Counted from the stretch's first letter, positions 51,637-62,079 are shown. The stretch: DNA of 64,000 nt from Paenibacillus cellulositrophicus (GCF_009363095.1 NZ_CP045295.1:5051001-5115000), one strand, 5' to 3'. Numbers and translations: made by a program. Notes: a model not told the origin generated them from the sequence alone.

Positions 51637-52518
51637 TCAGGAATATTGAATCGTGTCTTTGGAGGCGGTTGCCTTACGGATCGCCCAGGTGGCGACCATG
51701 CAGATGATCAGCAGGAAGAAGCCGATCGCACTGCCGTAGCCGAAATCGAATCCGCGGAACGCCTTTTGATACATATATGACGCCATCACTTCGCTGGCCC
51801 CGTTCGGCCCGCCGTCTGTCATGACGTAGATCAAATCGAAATATTTCAGCGAGCCGACGACAGCCAGCACAATCGTGACTTTGACGACCTCGGAAACGAG
51901 CGGCAGCTTGATTCGGAGGGCAATCTGCCACGGATTGGCTCCGTCGATCCGGGCTGCTTCAATGAGCGATGCCGGAATGTTTTTCAGGGCGGCGTAGTAG
52001 ATCAGGATATAGAAACCGGCGTACTGCCATAGAATCGGAATGAACAAGGCGTACAGCACGAGCTTCGGATCCGACAGCCACGCAGGGGGATCCTCCACGC
52101 CAAGCGACACGAGAAACGTATTGAGGATGCCGTTTGTCGGATGGTAGATTTTCAGCCACAGCTGGGCAATGGCTACCGAAGAGAGCAGCATCGGAATCAA
52201 ATAGATTTTCCGGAGGAGTCCCGCCCCCTTGATGTTCCCGGCCAGGATCAGTGCAACGATCATATAAACGGCCAGGCTCACCGTCGATAGTACCGCGAAT
52301 AATAATGAATGGTACACGCTGTTCCAGAATGCGCTGTCCTTCATCAGGTTGGCGTAGTTCTCCATCCCGATAAAACTCATGCTGCTGACGCCATCCCATT
52401 TCATCAGGCCGTAGTATCCGGTAAGAACGATGGGAATATAAATGATAGCCATAATCAGAAGCAGGGACGGCAGCACGTATAGGGCGATGATCTTTTTGTT
52501 CGACATCACTTTGTCCAT
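51637..52518 (-). CDS. ABC sugar permease, MalF/UgpA-like
   Basis: 293 residues, six membrane helices, EAA loop LIEAARIDGANPWQIALRIKLPL. It pairs with the MalG-like permease that starts 15 bases downstream. Upstream lies a 204-base gap with a hairpin terminator and then the binding-protein gene. A partial terminator there would make binding protein in excess over permease, as is common for such importers. Confidence 0.93.
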   Translation of the reverse strand: MDKVMSNKKIIALYVLPSLLLIMAIIYIPIVLTGYYGLMKWDGVSSMSFIGMENYANLMKDSAFWNSVYHSLLFAVLSTVSLAVYMIVALILAGNIKGAGLLRKIYLIPMLLSSVAIAQLWLKIYHPTNGILNTFLVSLGVEDPPAWLSDPKLVLYALFIPILWQYAGFYILIYYAALKNIPASLIEAARIDGANPWQIALRIKLPLVSEVVKVTIVLAVVGSLKYFDLIYVMTDGGPNGASEVMASYMYQKAFRGFDFGYGSAIGFFLLIICMVATWAIRKATASKDTIQYS

Positions 52519-52667
52519 AACTAGGAAGCCTCCTTACGATGCTAGTCGGAGAAGAAAAACGTCTATCGACGTAAATTCACAGAAGACAGACCGCCATTAG
52601 AGGAAGTTTTTCTTGCGATATAAGGAAGCCGAGTCTCCGAAGCTTATACTTTCTTATATCTTAGAGA

Positions 52668-52704
52668 AAAGGACGCCCCGTCGGAGCTCGCCGGTTCGTC
52701 CTTT
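52668..52704 (-). terminator. Attenuating hairpin between the binding-protein and permease genes
   Basis: AAAGGACG and CGTCCTTT form an 8-bp stem read from the minus strand, with only TTTTC behind it. It probably stops part of the transcripts after the binding-protein gene. Confidence 0.5.
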
Positions 52705-52722
52705 CATCCCCTACTATGACGG

Positions 52723-54060
52723 TTACTTTCCGGTCTTTAACGCCTCTTCCTGCTTTTTGGCGAATTCCTCCGGTGTGATGGCATTGCCGAGCAGTGCCTG
52801 AATCAGGTTGTAATGTTCTTCTGCGGCACCCGGTTTCATTTGTACGTCCAGATAGAGAATGACTTTGCTGGCGTTATTCAGTTCGTTCAAGACGTCAATG
52901 AACATTTGTGGCAGCTTGACACTGGAGGTGTCGACCTTTGTTCCCGGGATAATGCCTGCGTCAACCACGGACAGCTCACCCCATCTTTTGACGAAGTAGT
53001 TGACGAACTTCTTGGCATCCTCTTTGACCTTGGAGTTTTCGGAGACGAACATGCCGACGCCGACGCCGCCGACCCAGTCGTTAATGTTCCCCTTGCCGCC
53101 TTCGATCGTCGGGAATTTGAAAAAGCCGATCTTGTCCTTGAATTCCTGCGGGATATCCGGATTGGTCGTATAGTTTGGCACTTCCCACGTTCCCATAGCG
53201 TACATGGCCGCTTTCTCGTTCATAAATTCGGATTTGGCCTCGTCGTTGGACAGCCCGTTAAAGCCTTTTACAAAGGCATTGCTTTTCACCAAATCCTGGG
53301 CTTCCTTGGCGGCCTGGATCAGGCTTGGATCGCTGAATGTGCTGCTGGCTACCGCCTGATCCTGCACGTCCGGACCACCGAGCCGGTCAGCCAGGTACAT
53401 GTACCAGAAGGAGCCGGTCCAGGCGTCTTTCGATCCTAGCGCGATCGGGGTAACTTTGTTGTCGTTCAGCGTTTTGATGATAATTTTGAATTCTTCATAA
53501 GTTTTCGGCGGCTGCAGATTGTATTTGGCAAAAATCTCTTTGTTGTAATAAACAGGCACGATGTTCAGCTCGACAGGCAGCGCGTATGTTTTACCGTCCA
53601 CGGCGTAGGCTTCGGTCGTTCCCGCCACAAATTTGTCTTTCAGGTCGCCTTGAAGCAGGTCGTCCAGCGGGGCGAACATGTTGCCTTTAACGTACGGCTC
53701 CAAAAATCCAGCAGCCCATGTAAAGCCGACGTCCGGCAGGCTGTTGGAAGCGGAGAGGACCTTCAGTTTATTTTTATACTGCTCGTTCTCAAGCACTTCC
53801 GTTTCGATTTTGACGTTCGGGTTGGCCTGCTCGTATTCGCTGATGATTTGCTTCGCCAGCTTGTTCTGGGCGGAATTGCTGCCGTCCGGCCACAGGTGCA
53901 TCATTTTGATCGTGACTTTATCACCGGAACCACCGGATGAACTCCCGCCGCCGGCGGCCGTCTTGCCGTCGTCCGAACTGTTTTTACTTCCGCCGCAGGC
54001 CGACAGCACGAGTGTCAATGCCAGCAGCAGCATGGATGCGGATAACCATTTCTTTTTCAT
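52723..54060 (-). CDS. Extracellular sugar-binding lipoprotein, family 1
   Basis: 445 residues. Lipobox VLSAC, then a Gly/Ser linker and the binding fold, with VTIKMMHLWPDGSNSAQN, NGLSNDEAKSEFMNEKAAMYAMGTW (interrupted) and NDWVGGVGVGMFV. It is shorter than, and not closely related to, the LplA-like proteins elsewhere in the window, so its ligand is probably a different saccharide. The ATG at 54060 (MKKKWLS) has GGGGGA upstream; the open frame reaches back to 54087. Confidence 0.93.
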   Translation of the reverse strand: MKKKWLSASMLLLALTLVLSACGGSKNSSDDGKTAAGGGSSSGGSGDKVTIKMMHLWPDGSNSAQNKLAKQIISEYEQANPNVKIETEVLENEQYKNKLKVLSASNSLPDVGFTWAAGFLEPYVKGNMFAPLDDLLQGDLKDKFVAGTTEAYAVDGKTYALPVELNIVPVYYNKEIFAKYNLQPPKTYEEFKIIIKTLNDNKVTPIALGSKDAWTGSFWYMYLADRLGGPDVQDQAVASSTFSDPSLIQAAKEAQDLVKSNAFVKGFNGLSNDEAKSEFMNEKAAMYAMGTWEVPNYTTNPDIPQEFKDKIGFFKFPTIEGGKGNINDWVGGVGVGMFVSENSKVKEDAKKFVNYFVKRWGELSVVDAGIIPGTKVDTSSVKLPQMFIDVLNELNNASKVILYLDVQMKPGAAEEHYNLIQALLGNAITPEEFAKKQEEALKTGK

Positions 54061-54179
54061 AAATGCCCGTTTCCCCCTTCGTATCATCGCGAGAGATGTA
54101 TGCGCTTTCCCTCTGAAGCCAAGTGTAGCATCCCGTATTAGGAGGACATAAGGGCACAGCGTTTGGGTATAGTTCCACT

Positions 54180-54974
54180 TTATTTGGGTGCTGCCTGACC
54201 GCCTTTGCGGTAGGCGCCAGGGCTTGCGCCTTCGTAGTCCTTGAAGACCTTGTTAAAATACTTGGTTGTCTGATAGCCGACGCGTTCGGCGATTTCCGAG
54301 ACCGGCAGCTTCGTCTGCAGGAGAAGCTCCTTGGCCTTCTGGATTCGGAGTCGGGTGACATATTCGATGAAGGTCATTTCCATCTGCTCCTTAAAAAGGA
54401 CGCTGAAATAGCTGGGGTTTAAATGGACGTGATCGGCCACTTCCCGCAGACCGAAGCCTTGATCCAAATGCTGCGACACGTATTGAAGCGCTTCCTGGAC
54501 CGGCTCTGCCAGCGTATTCACATCCCCGGTGGCGTCAAGGAGCTTGCTGTCGACCATGCGCTGGATTTTGCTCATCCGCGAGCGTTCCTCCTGAACCTGG
54601 AGTGCCTTCTCTACAGCATCGAACAGCTTGTCCTTGCGGATCGGCTTGAGCAAATAATTGACAACGCCTAACTGGATCGCCTGCTGCGCATACTCGAATT
54701 CGGCGTAGCCGGAAATCAGAATAATGGCCAGCTGGGCGGCCGGTGATCCGGATTCCAGCTGCTGCACCAGATTGAGTCCGCTGATCTCCGGCATGCGGAT
54801 ATCGGTAATAAGCAGATCGACCGCCTCGCGCTCCAGCAGGTCCAGGGCGTCGCGGCCGTTGTCGGCCGAAATGACGCTACATGCGCCGTTCCCCCAGGTT
54901 TCCAGCATGCGGGTCAATCCTTGCCTCGTTCGGGGTTCGTCATCTACGACTAAAATCGTTTTCGATTTAACCAT
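54180..54974 (-). CDS. Short AraC-family response regulator
   Basis: 264 residues: receiver with Asp58 in LITDIRMPE and Lys in LLKPIRK, followed by a short linker and an AraC double helix-turn-helix (LREVADHVHLNPSYFSVLFKEQ, then AERVGYQTTKYFNKVFKDY). It lacks the 250-residue middle region of the other two-component AraC proteins in the window. It starts 2 bases after the kinase stop. It lies directly upstream of the sugar-binding protein gene, its likely target. Confidence 0.93.
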   Translation of the reverse strand: MVKSKTILVVDDEPRTRQGLTRMLETWGNGACSVISADNGRDALDLLEREAVDLLITDIRMPEISGLNLVQQLESGSPAAQLAIILISGYAEFEYAQQAIQLGVVNYLLKPIRKDKLFDAVEKALQVQEERSRMSKIQRMVDSKLLDATGDVNTLAEPVQEALQYVSQHLDQGFGLREVADHVHLNPSYFSVLFKEQMEMTFIEYVTRLRIQKAKELLLQTKLPVSEIAERVGYQTTKYFNKVFKDYEGASPGAYRKGGQAAPK

Positions 54975-54976
54975 CG

Positions 54977-56752
54977 TTACATCTCTCCTGTCTGGATCCC
55001 TGTCTGGATCGGAATGGTTAAGCTTACCCGGGTTCCCCTGTGGATTTGGCTGTCGATCGCCAGCCCGGATTCATCCGGCCGGTCCCCGCCGTAGTAGAGC
55101 TTGATCCGCTGCTGGACGTTAAAAATCCCCATGCCGGAGCCTTTGAAGGGCGGCGTTATTCCGGTCTGGAGCGCCGTGACGATCCGGCGGAGGTTATCCT
55201 CGTCGATGCCTTTTCCGTCGTCGGTCACCGTGACGACCAGATGCATCTGATCCGCGGACAGGGAGACGCCGACCGACACCTTGCCAGGGCCGATCCGGCC
55301 CTCAATGCCGTGCAGGATGGCGTTCTCCACCAGGGGCTGGATCAGGAGCTTTGGCATCGGCACCGATGCCAAGGCCGGTGGCGACGAGATCGACCAGGAC
55401 AGCCGGTCGCCAAGCCGCATTTTCATGATAAGCAGGTAGCGCTCGATATGCTCGAGCTCATCTTCGAGCCGGACCCATTCCTCCTTGCCCGGCCCGGTGA
55501 TCGTATAGCGGAACAGATCGGCCATCGCCACGACATATTCGGCCAGCTCGTCTTCGTCTTTTTCCATGAGAGACCAGTACAGCGCTTCAAGCGTGTTAAA
55601 CAGAAAATGTGGATGGATTTGGGCCTGCAGCGCTTTCAATTCCGTGCGGCTCTGCAAAATCTCCTTCTCGTAAACGAGCCCGATCAGCTCGTTCATATGC
55701 TCAACCATTTGGTTGTAGGAGTGATTCAGCTCGTTAATTTCGATGGTGGACGAAATTTGCACCGTCGGCTTGAGGCCGCTGAGCCGGGCGCTGCGCATCG
55801 TCTTGATCAGGCGGAAGACCGGCCGCGTGATCAGGGTCGACAGCAGGAAGGACAGCAGGATGAACAGGATGCTGCCGATGCCCGCGGAGACCAGGATCGC
55901 GGTGCGCAGTACCGAAATGCCGCTTGTGATCGCGCTGATTGGCGTCAGGATCAGCAGTGTCCATCCGGTCAAGGCGGACTGCTGCTTGACGAGCATGTAC
56001 TTTTGTCCGTCGATGGCGACGACCGCGTCGTTCGTATCCACCAGGGACTTGATGCGCCAGGGCGTGACCTGGTCGTCGTTCACAGCGATGAGGCTGTAGT
56101 TCCGGTCGGCAAGCAGCATCGTTTCGCGGCCGCCATCCTCGTTCAGCGCCTCGTCGATTTGAAAAATCTCACGGTTCATCCGGATGAGGAGATACCCGCC
56201 CGGCCTGAACCATTGGTCCATCAGACTGACGCTGCGGATCGCCAGCACGGAATTCGGATCCAGCGGATCGATCCCGATCCAGACGATGCGCCCCTTCTCC
56301 TCGCGGGCGTTATCGATCCACTTCTGGCTGATCCTGCTGTTCAGATGGCCTTCATCCAGCGGGAACAGCCTGCGTTTGCTGCCGCTGTACAGCTCGACCG
56401 AGTTGACGCCGTCGGCATAGGTCTGAACGATTTTGATGCTGTTCAGCAAGGACTGGCGTTCCGAGAACGTGGCGTGCCTGCCTGCCGACTCGTTCAGCAG
56501 AACCTGCTGAACGTAGGTATTGGTGGCGACCTGAGTGGTCAGGGAATCGATTTGGTTCAGAACGGCCTCAAGCCTTCCGCTCGCCTGAATGGCCGTTTGT
56601 TGAATGTGCTTCTCCGCGTTGTTTTTCAGCAGCCTGGAGACTGTATCGAAGTTCACGATCCCAACGACCGACAAAATAATGAGCATCACAAACAGAAAGC
56701 CGAAGAGCATTTGATTCCGGAGCGTGTTGAACCGGTTCAGTTTCGTTCGCAT
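54977..56752 (-). CDS. YesM-like sensor histidine kinase
   Basis: 591 residues: membrane helices at about 17-36 and 286-309, extracytoplasmic Cache-like sensor between them, HAMP, then the His_kinase domain with His382 in QIHPHFLFNTLEALYW and an HATPase (LIQPLVENAILHG, DDGKGIDE). The start is placed at 56752, with AAAGG nine bases upstream; the frame is open back to 56836. The last codons contain a short duplication (QTGIQTG). It is co-transcribed with its regulator. The 255-base gap to the divergent regulator holds both promoters, which I cannot resolve. Confidence 0.92.
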   Translation of the reverse strand: MRTKLNRFNTLRNQMLFGFLFVMLIILSVVGIVNFDTVSRLLKNNAEKHIQQTAIQASGRLEAVLNQIDSLTTQVATNTYVQQVLLNESAGRHATFSERQSLLNSIKIVQTYADGVNSVELYSGSKRRLFPLDEGHLNSRISQKWIDNAREEKGRIVWIGIDPLDPNSVLAIRSVSLMDQWFRPGGYLLIRMNREIFQIDEALNEDGGRETMLLADRNYSLIAVNDDQVTPWRIKSLVDTNDAVVAIDGQKYMLVKQQSALTGWTLLILTPISAITSGISVLRTAILVSAGIGSILFILLSFLLSTLITRPVFRLIKTMRSARLSGLKPTVQISSTIEINELNHSYNQMVEHMNELIGLVYEKEILQSRTELKALQAQIHPHFLFNTLEALYWSLMEKDEDELAEYVVAMADLFRYTITGPGKEEWVRLEDELEHIERYLLIMKMRLGDRLSWSISSPPALASVPMPKLLIQPLVENAILHGIEGRIGPGKVSVGVSLSADQMHLVVTVTDDGKGIDEDNLRRIVTALQTGITPPFKGSGMGIFNVQQRIKLYYGGDRPDESGLAIDSQIHRGTRVSLTIPIQTGIQTGEM

Positions 56753-57007
56753 CAGGGTCAACCTTTCTGAACGGAGAGTGGTATGGAAGAGGAATGACAT
56801 AGTTGAAATGTAACCTAAGTCAGCGGTTTCTGTCATTATCCTTTTTCAGGCGGGTATGGCGTAAAGATGCAGAAAGAGAACGGTTTCTTTTTTACAACTC
56901 TTTTGCTAAAATCAGGCTAACTTAGAAGGTAATAGAGGGAAACCTGCCATACACACCTTTGTGAATGCGCTTACAACGGGTGGGTCAACGAGTAAGGAGC
57001 GAGGATC

Positions 57008-58570
57008 ATGTTGAACGTACTTTTGGTGGACGATGAGCCGTGGGTTCTTGAGGGCCTCCGGACGATGATCGACTGGAACAAATACGGTTTTCAGGTTTGC
57101 GGGGAGGCACAGAGCGGACCGGATGCGCTGCGGTTCATTCAGGAGCATCGTCCCGAGCTGGTGGTCACCGACATCAACATGCCGGTGCTGAGCGGCATTG
57201 AATTGATCGAGCAGTCGAATCAGCTGCTGGCCAAACCACCCAAATTCGTTGTGCTGAGCGGCTATGACGACTTTTCGTACGCCCAGGCAGCGATGCGGCA
57301 GCGGGTGGCTGAATACCTGCTTAAACCGGTGGATGACGAGGAGATAGGCGAACTGCTCGTCAAGCTCAGCCGGAAGATCGGCGATGAAATTGAAGCAGAG
57401 CATCATCAGGCGAAAAAGGAGCTGCTGGCCGTCAGCCATATGATGAACAGGCTGATACAGGGAGAGTACGGCGAAGCCATGGAGGAGCAGATCAAGCGCT
57501 CCCTGAAGCTGGAGGGCAATTCAGAATTGCAATGCTTGCTGGTATGGATAGAAAACGTATTCGATCCCGCTGAGATAAGTCCGCTGCTGACTCGAGAATT
57601 TGAAGGAGAAACAGGCTGTCTTTTTCAGGACGGATGCGGAAGAATGGGATTTGTCGTGCAGTCCGGCGCCTCAGTTTCGGGCCGTCTGCAGGACGCCGCA
57701 ATCCAGATTCACCGGGAGCTGACTGAACGGCTGGACGGGCCGGTCATTATCGCTGTCAGCGAGCCGAAACGCAGTCTGCGCTCGATCCGGGAGTTGTATG
57801 CCCAAACGGTGGAAGTCGTGGAGCGGAAGCGCTGTCTGGGGAAAAGCGGAGTGTTTTTCTACCAGGAGTGCATCCGTCCGGTAAACCGGGAGCGGCTCCT
57901 GCAAACATTCAAAACGCTTCTGGAAACGGTGCAGGAAGGGGATCCGGAAGGCATCACCGCTTGTGTAAAGGAATCCTTCGCATGGATTGCCGCGGGTCCT
58001 GTGGAGCTGGAATGGGTGAAAACCCATGTGGCGGATATAGAATGGTCCGTCTGCGGCCTGATCAAGGACCTGAACGGCGACCCGGCCGCTTTGATGAGGG
58101 CGCAGGAAAGGCAGCTTGGCACGCTTGGTGAAATCAGGGATTACCGGGCACTTCAGGCCTATGTAGAGCGTTTCTGCCTTCAGGCGGGGGCCCTTCTGTC
58201 CGAGCTGAAGCTGAGCAGCGAGAGCAACACCGTTTACCAGGTCGTGCAATACGTCGACCGCGAGTTCCGCGGAAAGCTGCAGCTGCAGGATTTAGCCCGG
58301 CATTTTCATATGAATGCGACTTACTTGGGCCAGCTGTTCAAGAAAACGACGGGGAAGCCGTTTAACGAATACCTCAATGACAAGCGGATCGAAGAGGCGA
58401 AAAGGCTGCTCAAGCGCTCCCCGCTCAAAATCTCCGACGTGGCGCTTCAGGTGGGCTACCCGAACACGGACTATTTTATTAACAAATTCAAGCTGAAAAC
58501 CGGCATGCTGCCTTCGGCCTACAAGCAGGATGCCGGAAATTCGCCGGATGGACCGATGGGGGAGCGATGA
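57008..58570 (+). CDS. YesN-like AraC-family response regulator (first of two)
   Basis: 520 residues. Receiver with Asp55 in VVTDINMPV and Lys in LLKPVDD; a 270-residue middle region; C-terminal AraC domain (LQDLARHFHMNATYLGQLFKKTTG, then VGYPNTDYFINKFKLKT). The kinase gene begins 1 base after the stop. A second full-length AraC-type regulator follows the kinase, so one kinase lies between two candidate regulators. Confidence 0.93.
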   Translation: MLNVLLVDDEPWVLEGLRTMIDWNKYGFQVCGEAQSGPDALRFIQEHRPELVVTDINMPVLSGIELIEQSNQLLAKPPKFVVLSGYDDFSYAQAAMRQRVAEYLLKPVDDEEIGELLVKLSRKIGDEIEAEHHQAKKELLAVSHMMNRLIQGEYGEAMEEQIKRSLKLEGNSELQCLLVWIENVFDPAEISPLLTREFEGETGCLFQDGCGRMGFVVQSGASVSGRLQDAAIQIHRELTERLDGPVIIAVSEPKRSLRSIRELYAQTVEVVERKRCLGKSGVFFYQECIRPVNRERLLQTFKTLLETVQEGDPEGITACVKESFAWIAAGPVELEWVKTHVADIEWSVCGLIKDLNGDPAALMRAQERQLGTLGEIRDYRALQAYVERFCLQAGALLSELKLSSESNTVYQVVQYVDREFRGKLQLQDLARHFHMNATYLGQLFKKTTGKPFNEYLNDKRIEEAKRLLKRSPLKISDVALQVGYPNTDYFINKFKLKTGMLPSAYKQDAGNSPDGPMGER

Positions 58571-58571
58571 A

Positions 58572-60377
58572 ATGATGTCCACGCGCAAATTCAAGCTCCG
58601 GAAGATCGTCAACGATATTCCGCTGAATTATAAATTTCTGCTCATCTTTATCGTCGGCGTGCTGCTCCCGGTGATCGTCATCAACCTGGTGGTGACGGAC
58701 CGCCTGTCGGATCTGATCAAAGCGCGGGAGGAGCAGAACCTTGATATCTCGATCGAGCGGGCGAGAAAGGATATTCACGATTTCATCGACGGCGGGGTAG
58801 CGGTCAGCCATGCCTTAAGCAGCGATAAGACGCTGTATGAAATACTCGACCGGAAATATGCGAGCCAGATCGATTTTTATGACGCCTTTGACGAGCAGCT
58901 GCGCAACCGGGTGACCAGCTACATTCCGGTGAACAACCAAATCGAGCGCATCAGCATTTTCACGGATAATCCGACGATCGTCGACGGAGGGAACTACCAC
59001 GTCATCGATGACGAGGTCCGGGCGAGCGACTGGTATAAATTGTGGAAGGACTCGCAGAATCCGGTGTTCGTCGCGGCGTACCGAGCCAACCAAGCCAGCA
59101 GCAGCGTGTTTATGGCTCCTTATTTGAGCGTGATCGAGCGGATGGATTATTTTGATAACTACGACCACTATCAGAAGCTGCTGCGAATCGACATCGACCT
59201 GAACAAAATTTATGACGTGATTGTCCGGGAAAAAGATTACCTGGATCTTTACCTGGTCAATGAGCGGAACCAAATCATTATGTCGGCCCAGAGCGGATAC
59301 CAGACCGGCACGACGGACGCGTACCCGGTGTTCAAACTGTCTGCTGAGGACAAGGAACAGGACGTTCATTCGGTCAATATCGGCACCGCCAAATACGTCA
59401 AGGGATGGCGGCTGATCGGGATCACCAAGGGTGTGCGCATCACCAATGCGATGAACGAAATGAGATTGTACGTCGGAATCGTTGCAGCGGGGATTACCCT
59501 GTTCACGACGGGATTTATTTTCATTATGCTGAGATCCTACAATTACCGCGTGAAGCGGCTGGCACGGCATATGCAGAAGGTGACGAATGAGAAGTTCGAC
59601 CTGATCCAGATCGACGAGGGGCGCGATGAAATCGGCGGACTCATCCGCAATTTCAACAAGATGACCGGCCGGATCAAGTTCCTGATCAACAACGTCTACA
59701 AGCTGGAAATCCAGCAGAAAAACCTGGAGATGGAGCGGGTGCGGGCCGAACTGAACTTTTTGCAGAGCCAGATGAATCCCCATTTTCTGTTCAATACGCT
59801 GAATGCGATCCTCGTCGTCTGTACGAAAAACCACTACACGGACGTAACCGACATCGTCAAAAGCCTGTCCAAGCTGCTGCGGCGGCTCCTTAGCTGGAAG
59901 GAAGACATCGTGACGCTGGAGGAAGAAATGGTGTTTATCGACATGTATCTCAAAATCGAGAAGTTCCGGTTCCGTGACAAATTCGAATACCGCTTCGATA
60001 TCGATCCGGACGCGCTGCAGTACAAAATTCCGAAAATGAGCATTCAGCCGCTCGTGGAAAATGCCTGCAAACACGGGCTTCAGGCGATCGACGGACAGGG
60101 CATCGTAACGGTCAGCGCTTACGTTACCGAAGAGCGTCTGCGCATCGTTATTGCGGATAATGGCAAAGGCATGGAGCTGGAGCGGCTCAAGGAAATTAAA
60201 AAGGCGGTACAAACCGAAGACGAGTCCGGCGCCAATATCGGCATCCGCAACGTGTACCGGAGACTTGAGCTGTACTATCACGATCAGGTGCGCTTTGATA
60301 TCGTAAGCAGCCCGCAGCAGGGCACGACCGTATTTTTTGAAATTCCGATCAAGTTTCTAAGCGGTATGGCAGGCTGA
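58572..60377 (+). CDS. YesM-like sensor histidine kinase flanked by two regulators
   Basis: 601 residues: membrane helices at about 21-43 and 295-318, extracytoplasmic sensor between, HAMP, then the His_kinase domain with His404 in QMNPHFLFNTLNAIL and HATPase motifs (SIQPLVENACKHG, DNGKGMEL). GGGGGAG inside the end of the upstream gene fixes the ATG at 58572. This kinase probably phosphorylates one or both flanking AraC-type regulators. Which one it uses cannot be read from the sequence. Confidence 0.92.
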   Translation: MMSTRKFKLRKIVNDIPLNYKFLLIFIVGVLLPVIVINLVVTDRLSDLIKAREEQNLDISIERARKDIHDFIDGGVAVSHALSSDKTLYEILDRKYASQIDFYDAFDEQLRNRVTSYIPVNNQIERISIFTDNPTIVDGGNYHVIDDEVRASDWYKLWKDSQNPVFVAAYRANQASSSVFMAPYLSVIERMDYFDNYDHYQKLLRIDIDLNKIYDVIVREKDYLDLYLVNERNQIIMSAQSGYQTGTTDAYPVFKLSAEDKEQDVHSVNIGTAKYVKGWRLIGITKGVRITNAMNEMRLYVGIVAAGITLFTTGFIFIMLRSYNYRVKRLARHMQKVTNEKFDLIQIDEGRDEIGGLIRNFNKMTGRIKFLINNVYKLEIQQKNLEMERVRAELNFLQSQMNPHFLFNTLNAILVVCTKNHYTDVTDIVKSLSKLLRRLLSWKEDIVTLEEEMVFIDMYLKIEKFRFRDKFEYRFDIDPDALQYKIPKMSIQPLVENACKHGLQAIDGQGIVTVSAYVTEERLRIVIADNGKGMELERLKEIKKAVQTEDESGANIGIRNVYRRLELYYHDQVRFDIVSSPQQGTTVFFEIPIKFLSGMAG

Positions 60378-60403
60378 TCGATCCGTAATACAGGAGGGGA
60401 ACC

Positions 60404-61948
60404 ATGACATTTAAAGTGTTGTTGATCGATGACGAACCCGCTGCCCTGGAGGGGCTGGAGCTGTGGATCGACTGGGAGGAGCTGGGCTTTGAGGTGTGCG
60501 GCCGCGCAAGCAACGGAAAGGAAGGGCTGCATTTAATCCGGGAGCTGGCGCCGGACCTGGTCATCACCGACGTCCGGATGCCGCTGATGGACGGGCTTGA
60601 AATGATCGAGGCGTGGAGCCGGGAGGGGACAGTGCCGGTCAAATTCGCCATTGTCAGCGGATATGGCGAATTTAAATACGCCCAGAAGGCGCTGCGATAC
60701 GGCGTCAATGCGTACCTGCTCAAACCGGTCATTCCGGAGGAGGCGGCTGAGCAGATCCGGGACATTCGGCGGGAGCTGGTGCGGGAGCGGGAGGAACAGA
60801 GCCTGACGAGGATGGCTTCATACGAAGAGGCGGTTTCAATGATTAAAGATCTGCTGAATGGCGGCGCGAACGCCTTGGACGGCAGGGAGAATGAGGTCAC
60901 CCGCCTGTCAGATGCCATGCCGGCATGGAACATGTGCCTGGTGCAGGCTGCGCCGGATGCTCTTGCCAGGCTACGGGCGAAGGCTGCTGCAATGGCAGAG
61001 GTGGGCGAATACATATATCTGGTCGATCTGGAGCCTAGCAGCTTCGGGATCGTGTACGGTTGGAACTCGGCAGAGGATAACGATAAGGCAGCTTACGCGA
61101 TGGCGGAGGAGCTGCTGGCGGATTGCGCGAACGGACAACGGGTGTTTATGGCATCAGGGCAGGCGGAGAACAGCCTGCACCGGATCGGCTGCTGCTGCAA
61201 GGCGGCGAAGAAGGCCATACAATATGCTTTTTACCTTGATCACGCTCCGGGCTTAATCCTCTACGAGCAGGTGCGGCACATCAAGTTTGAAGATCAGTTT
61301 GAGCGGCTCGATCTATTTGAAGATATGCTCCAGGCCGTATCGCTGCTGGACAAGCCGGCTTTGCGAAAGGCGGTACAGTTAGCGGATTCCAGTCTGCGGG
61401 AGTCCATGCCGAATCCGGACATCGTCAAAAAACTCGCCATCCATGTCATGTATCAAATCATGAGCCATATGCGCGAAGCAGCCGGCCAGGCAGCGGAGCC
61501 CTGGATCGAAAAGTACAACATTCCCCGGATATCCGGCACTGTGATGACACTTGGCGACGTGATGGGCGATCTGCTGTCCTGCGCCGAGGGCTGCATTGAC
61601 TTTTTTATGCGGGAACAGCAGCGGCAGTCCCAGGGCATTGCCCAGGAAATTATCGACTACGTCCGCGAGCACTACCGGGAGCCGCTAACGATCCGCAAGC
61701 TGGCTGAGGTCTTCTACCTGCATCCCGTTTATCTCGGCCAGCTGCTGCTGAAGAAGAACGGCATCGGCTTTAACGAAATGCTGCATAATCTGCGGATTGA
61801 AGAGGCTGTACGCCTGCTGGAAAACAGCAGTTTGAAGAACAGCGAAATTGCGGAGCGCGTCGGGTACGGCCATTACGGCCAATTCCTCAAGCAGTTCGAA
61901 GCGAGGCATGCGATGTCCCCCAATGAATACAAAAAAAGGATGTTCTAA
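60404..61948 (+). CDS. YesN-like AraC-family response regulator (second of two)
   Basis: 514 residues. Receiver with Asp56 in VITDVRMPL and Lys in LLKPVIP; middle region of about 260 residues; AraC domain at the end (IRKLAEVFYLHPVYLGQLLLKKNG, then VGYGHYGQFLKQFEARH). AGGAGGGG before the ATG. It lies 26 bases after the kinase and immediately before the binding-protein gene. The usual DYF of the second helix-turn-helix is replaced by HYG, which may change its operator preference. Confidence 0.93.
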   Translation: MTFKVLLIDDEPAALEGLELWIDWEELGFEVCGRASNGKEGLHLIRELAPDLVITDVRMPLMDGLEMIEAWSREGTVPVKFAIVSGYGEFKYAQKALRYGVNAYLLKPVIPEEAAEQIRDIRRELVREREEQSLTRMASYEEAVSMIKDLLNGGANALDGRENEVTRLSDAMPAWNMCLVQAAPDALARLRAKAAAMAEVGEYIYLVDLEPSSFGIVYGWNSAEDNDKAAYAMAEELLADCANGQRVFMASGQAENSLHRIGCCCKAAKKAIQYAFYLDHAPGLILYEQVRHIKFEDQFERLDLFEDMLQAVSLLDKPALRKAVQLADSSLRESMPNPDIVKKLAIHVMYQIMSHMREAAGQAAEPWIEKYNIPRISGTVMTLGDVMGDLLSCAEGCIDFFMREQQRQSQGIAQEIIDYVREHYREPLTIRKLAEVFYLHPVYLGQLLLKKNGIGFNEMLHNLRIEEAVRLLENSSLKNSEIAERVGYGHYGQFLKQFEARHAMSPNEYKKRMF

Positions 61949-62079
61949 AGTTTTGAAGGTGACTCCTTTAATTCCGATATAGTTTCGGCTATGGCAGCGC
62001 TTTTACAATAAAGACAGTTACATGAAAAGGCTTACAATAAAAAGCTTGGTGTGGCTAAAATTTGACGGAGGTGCTTTAC

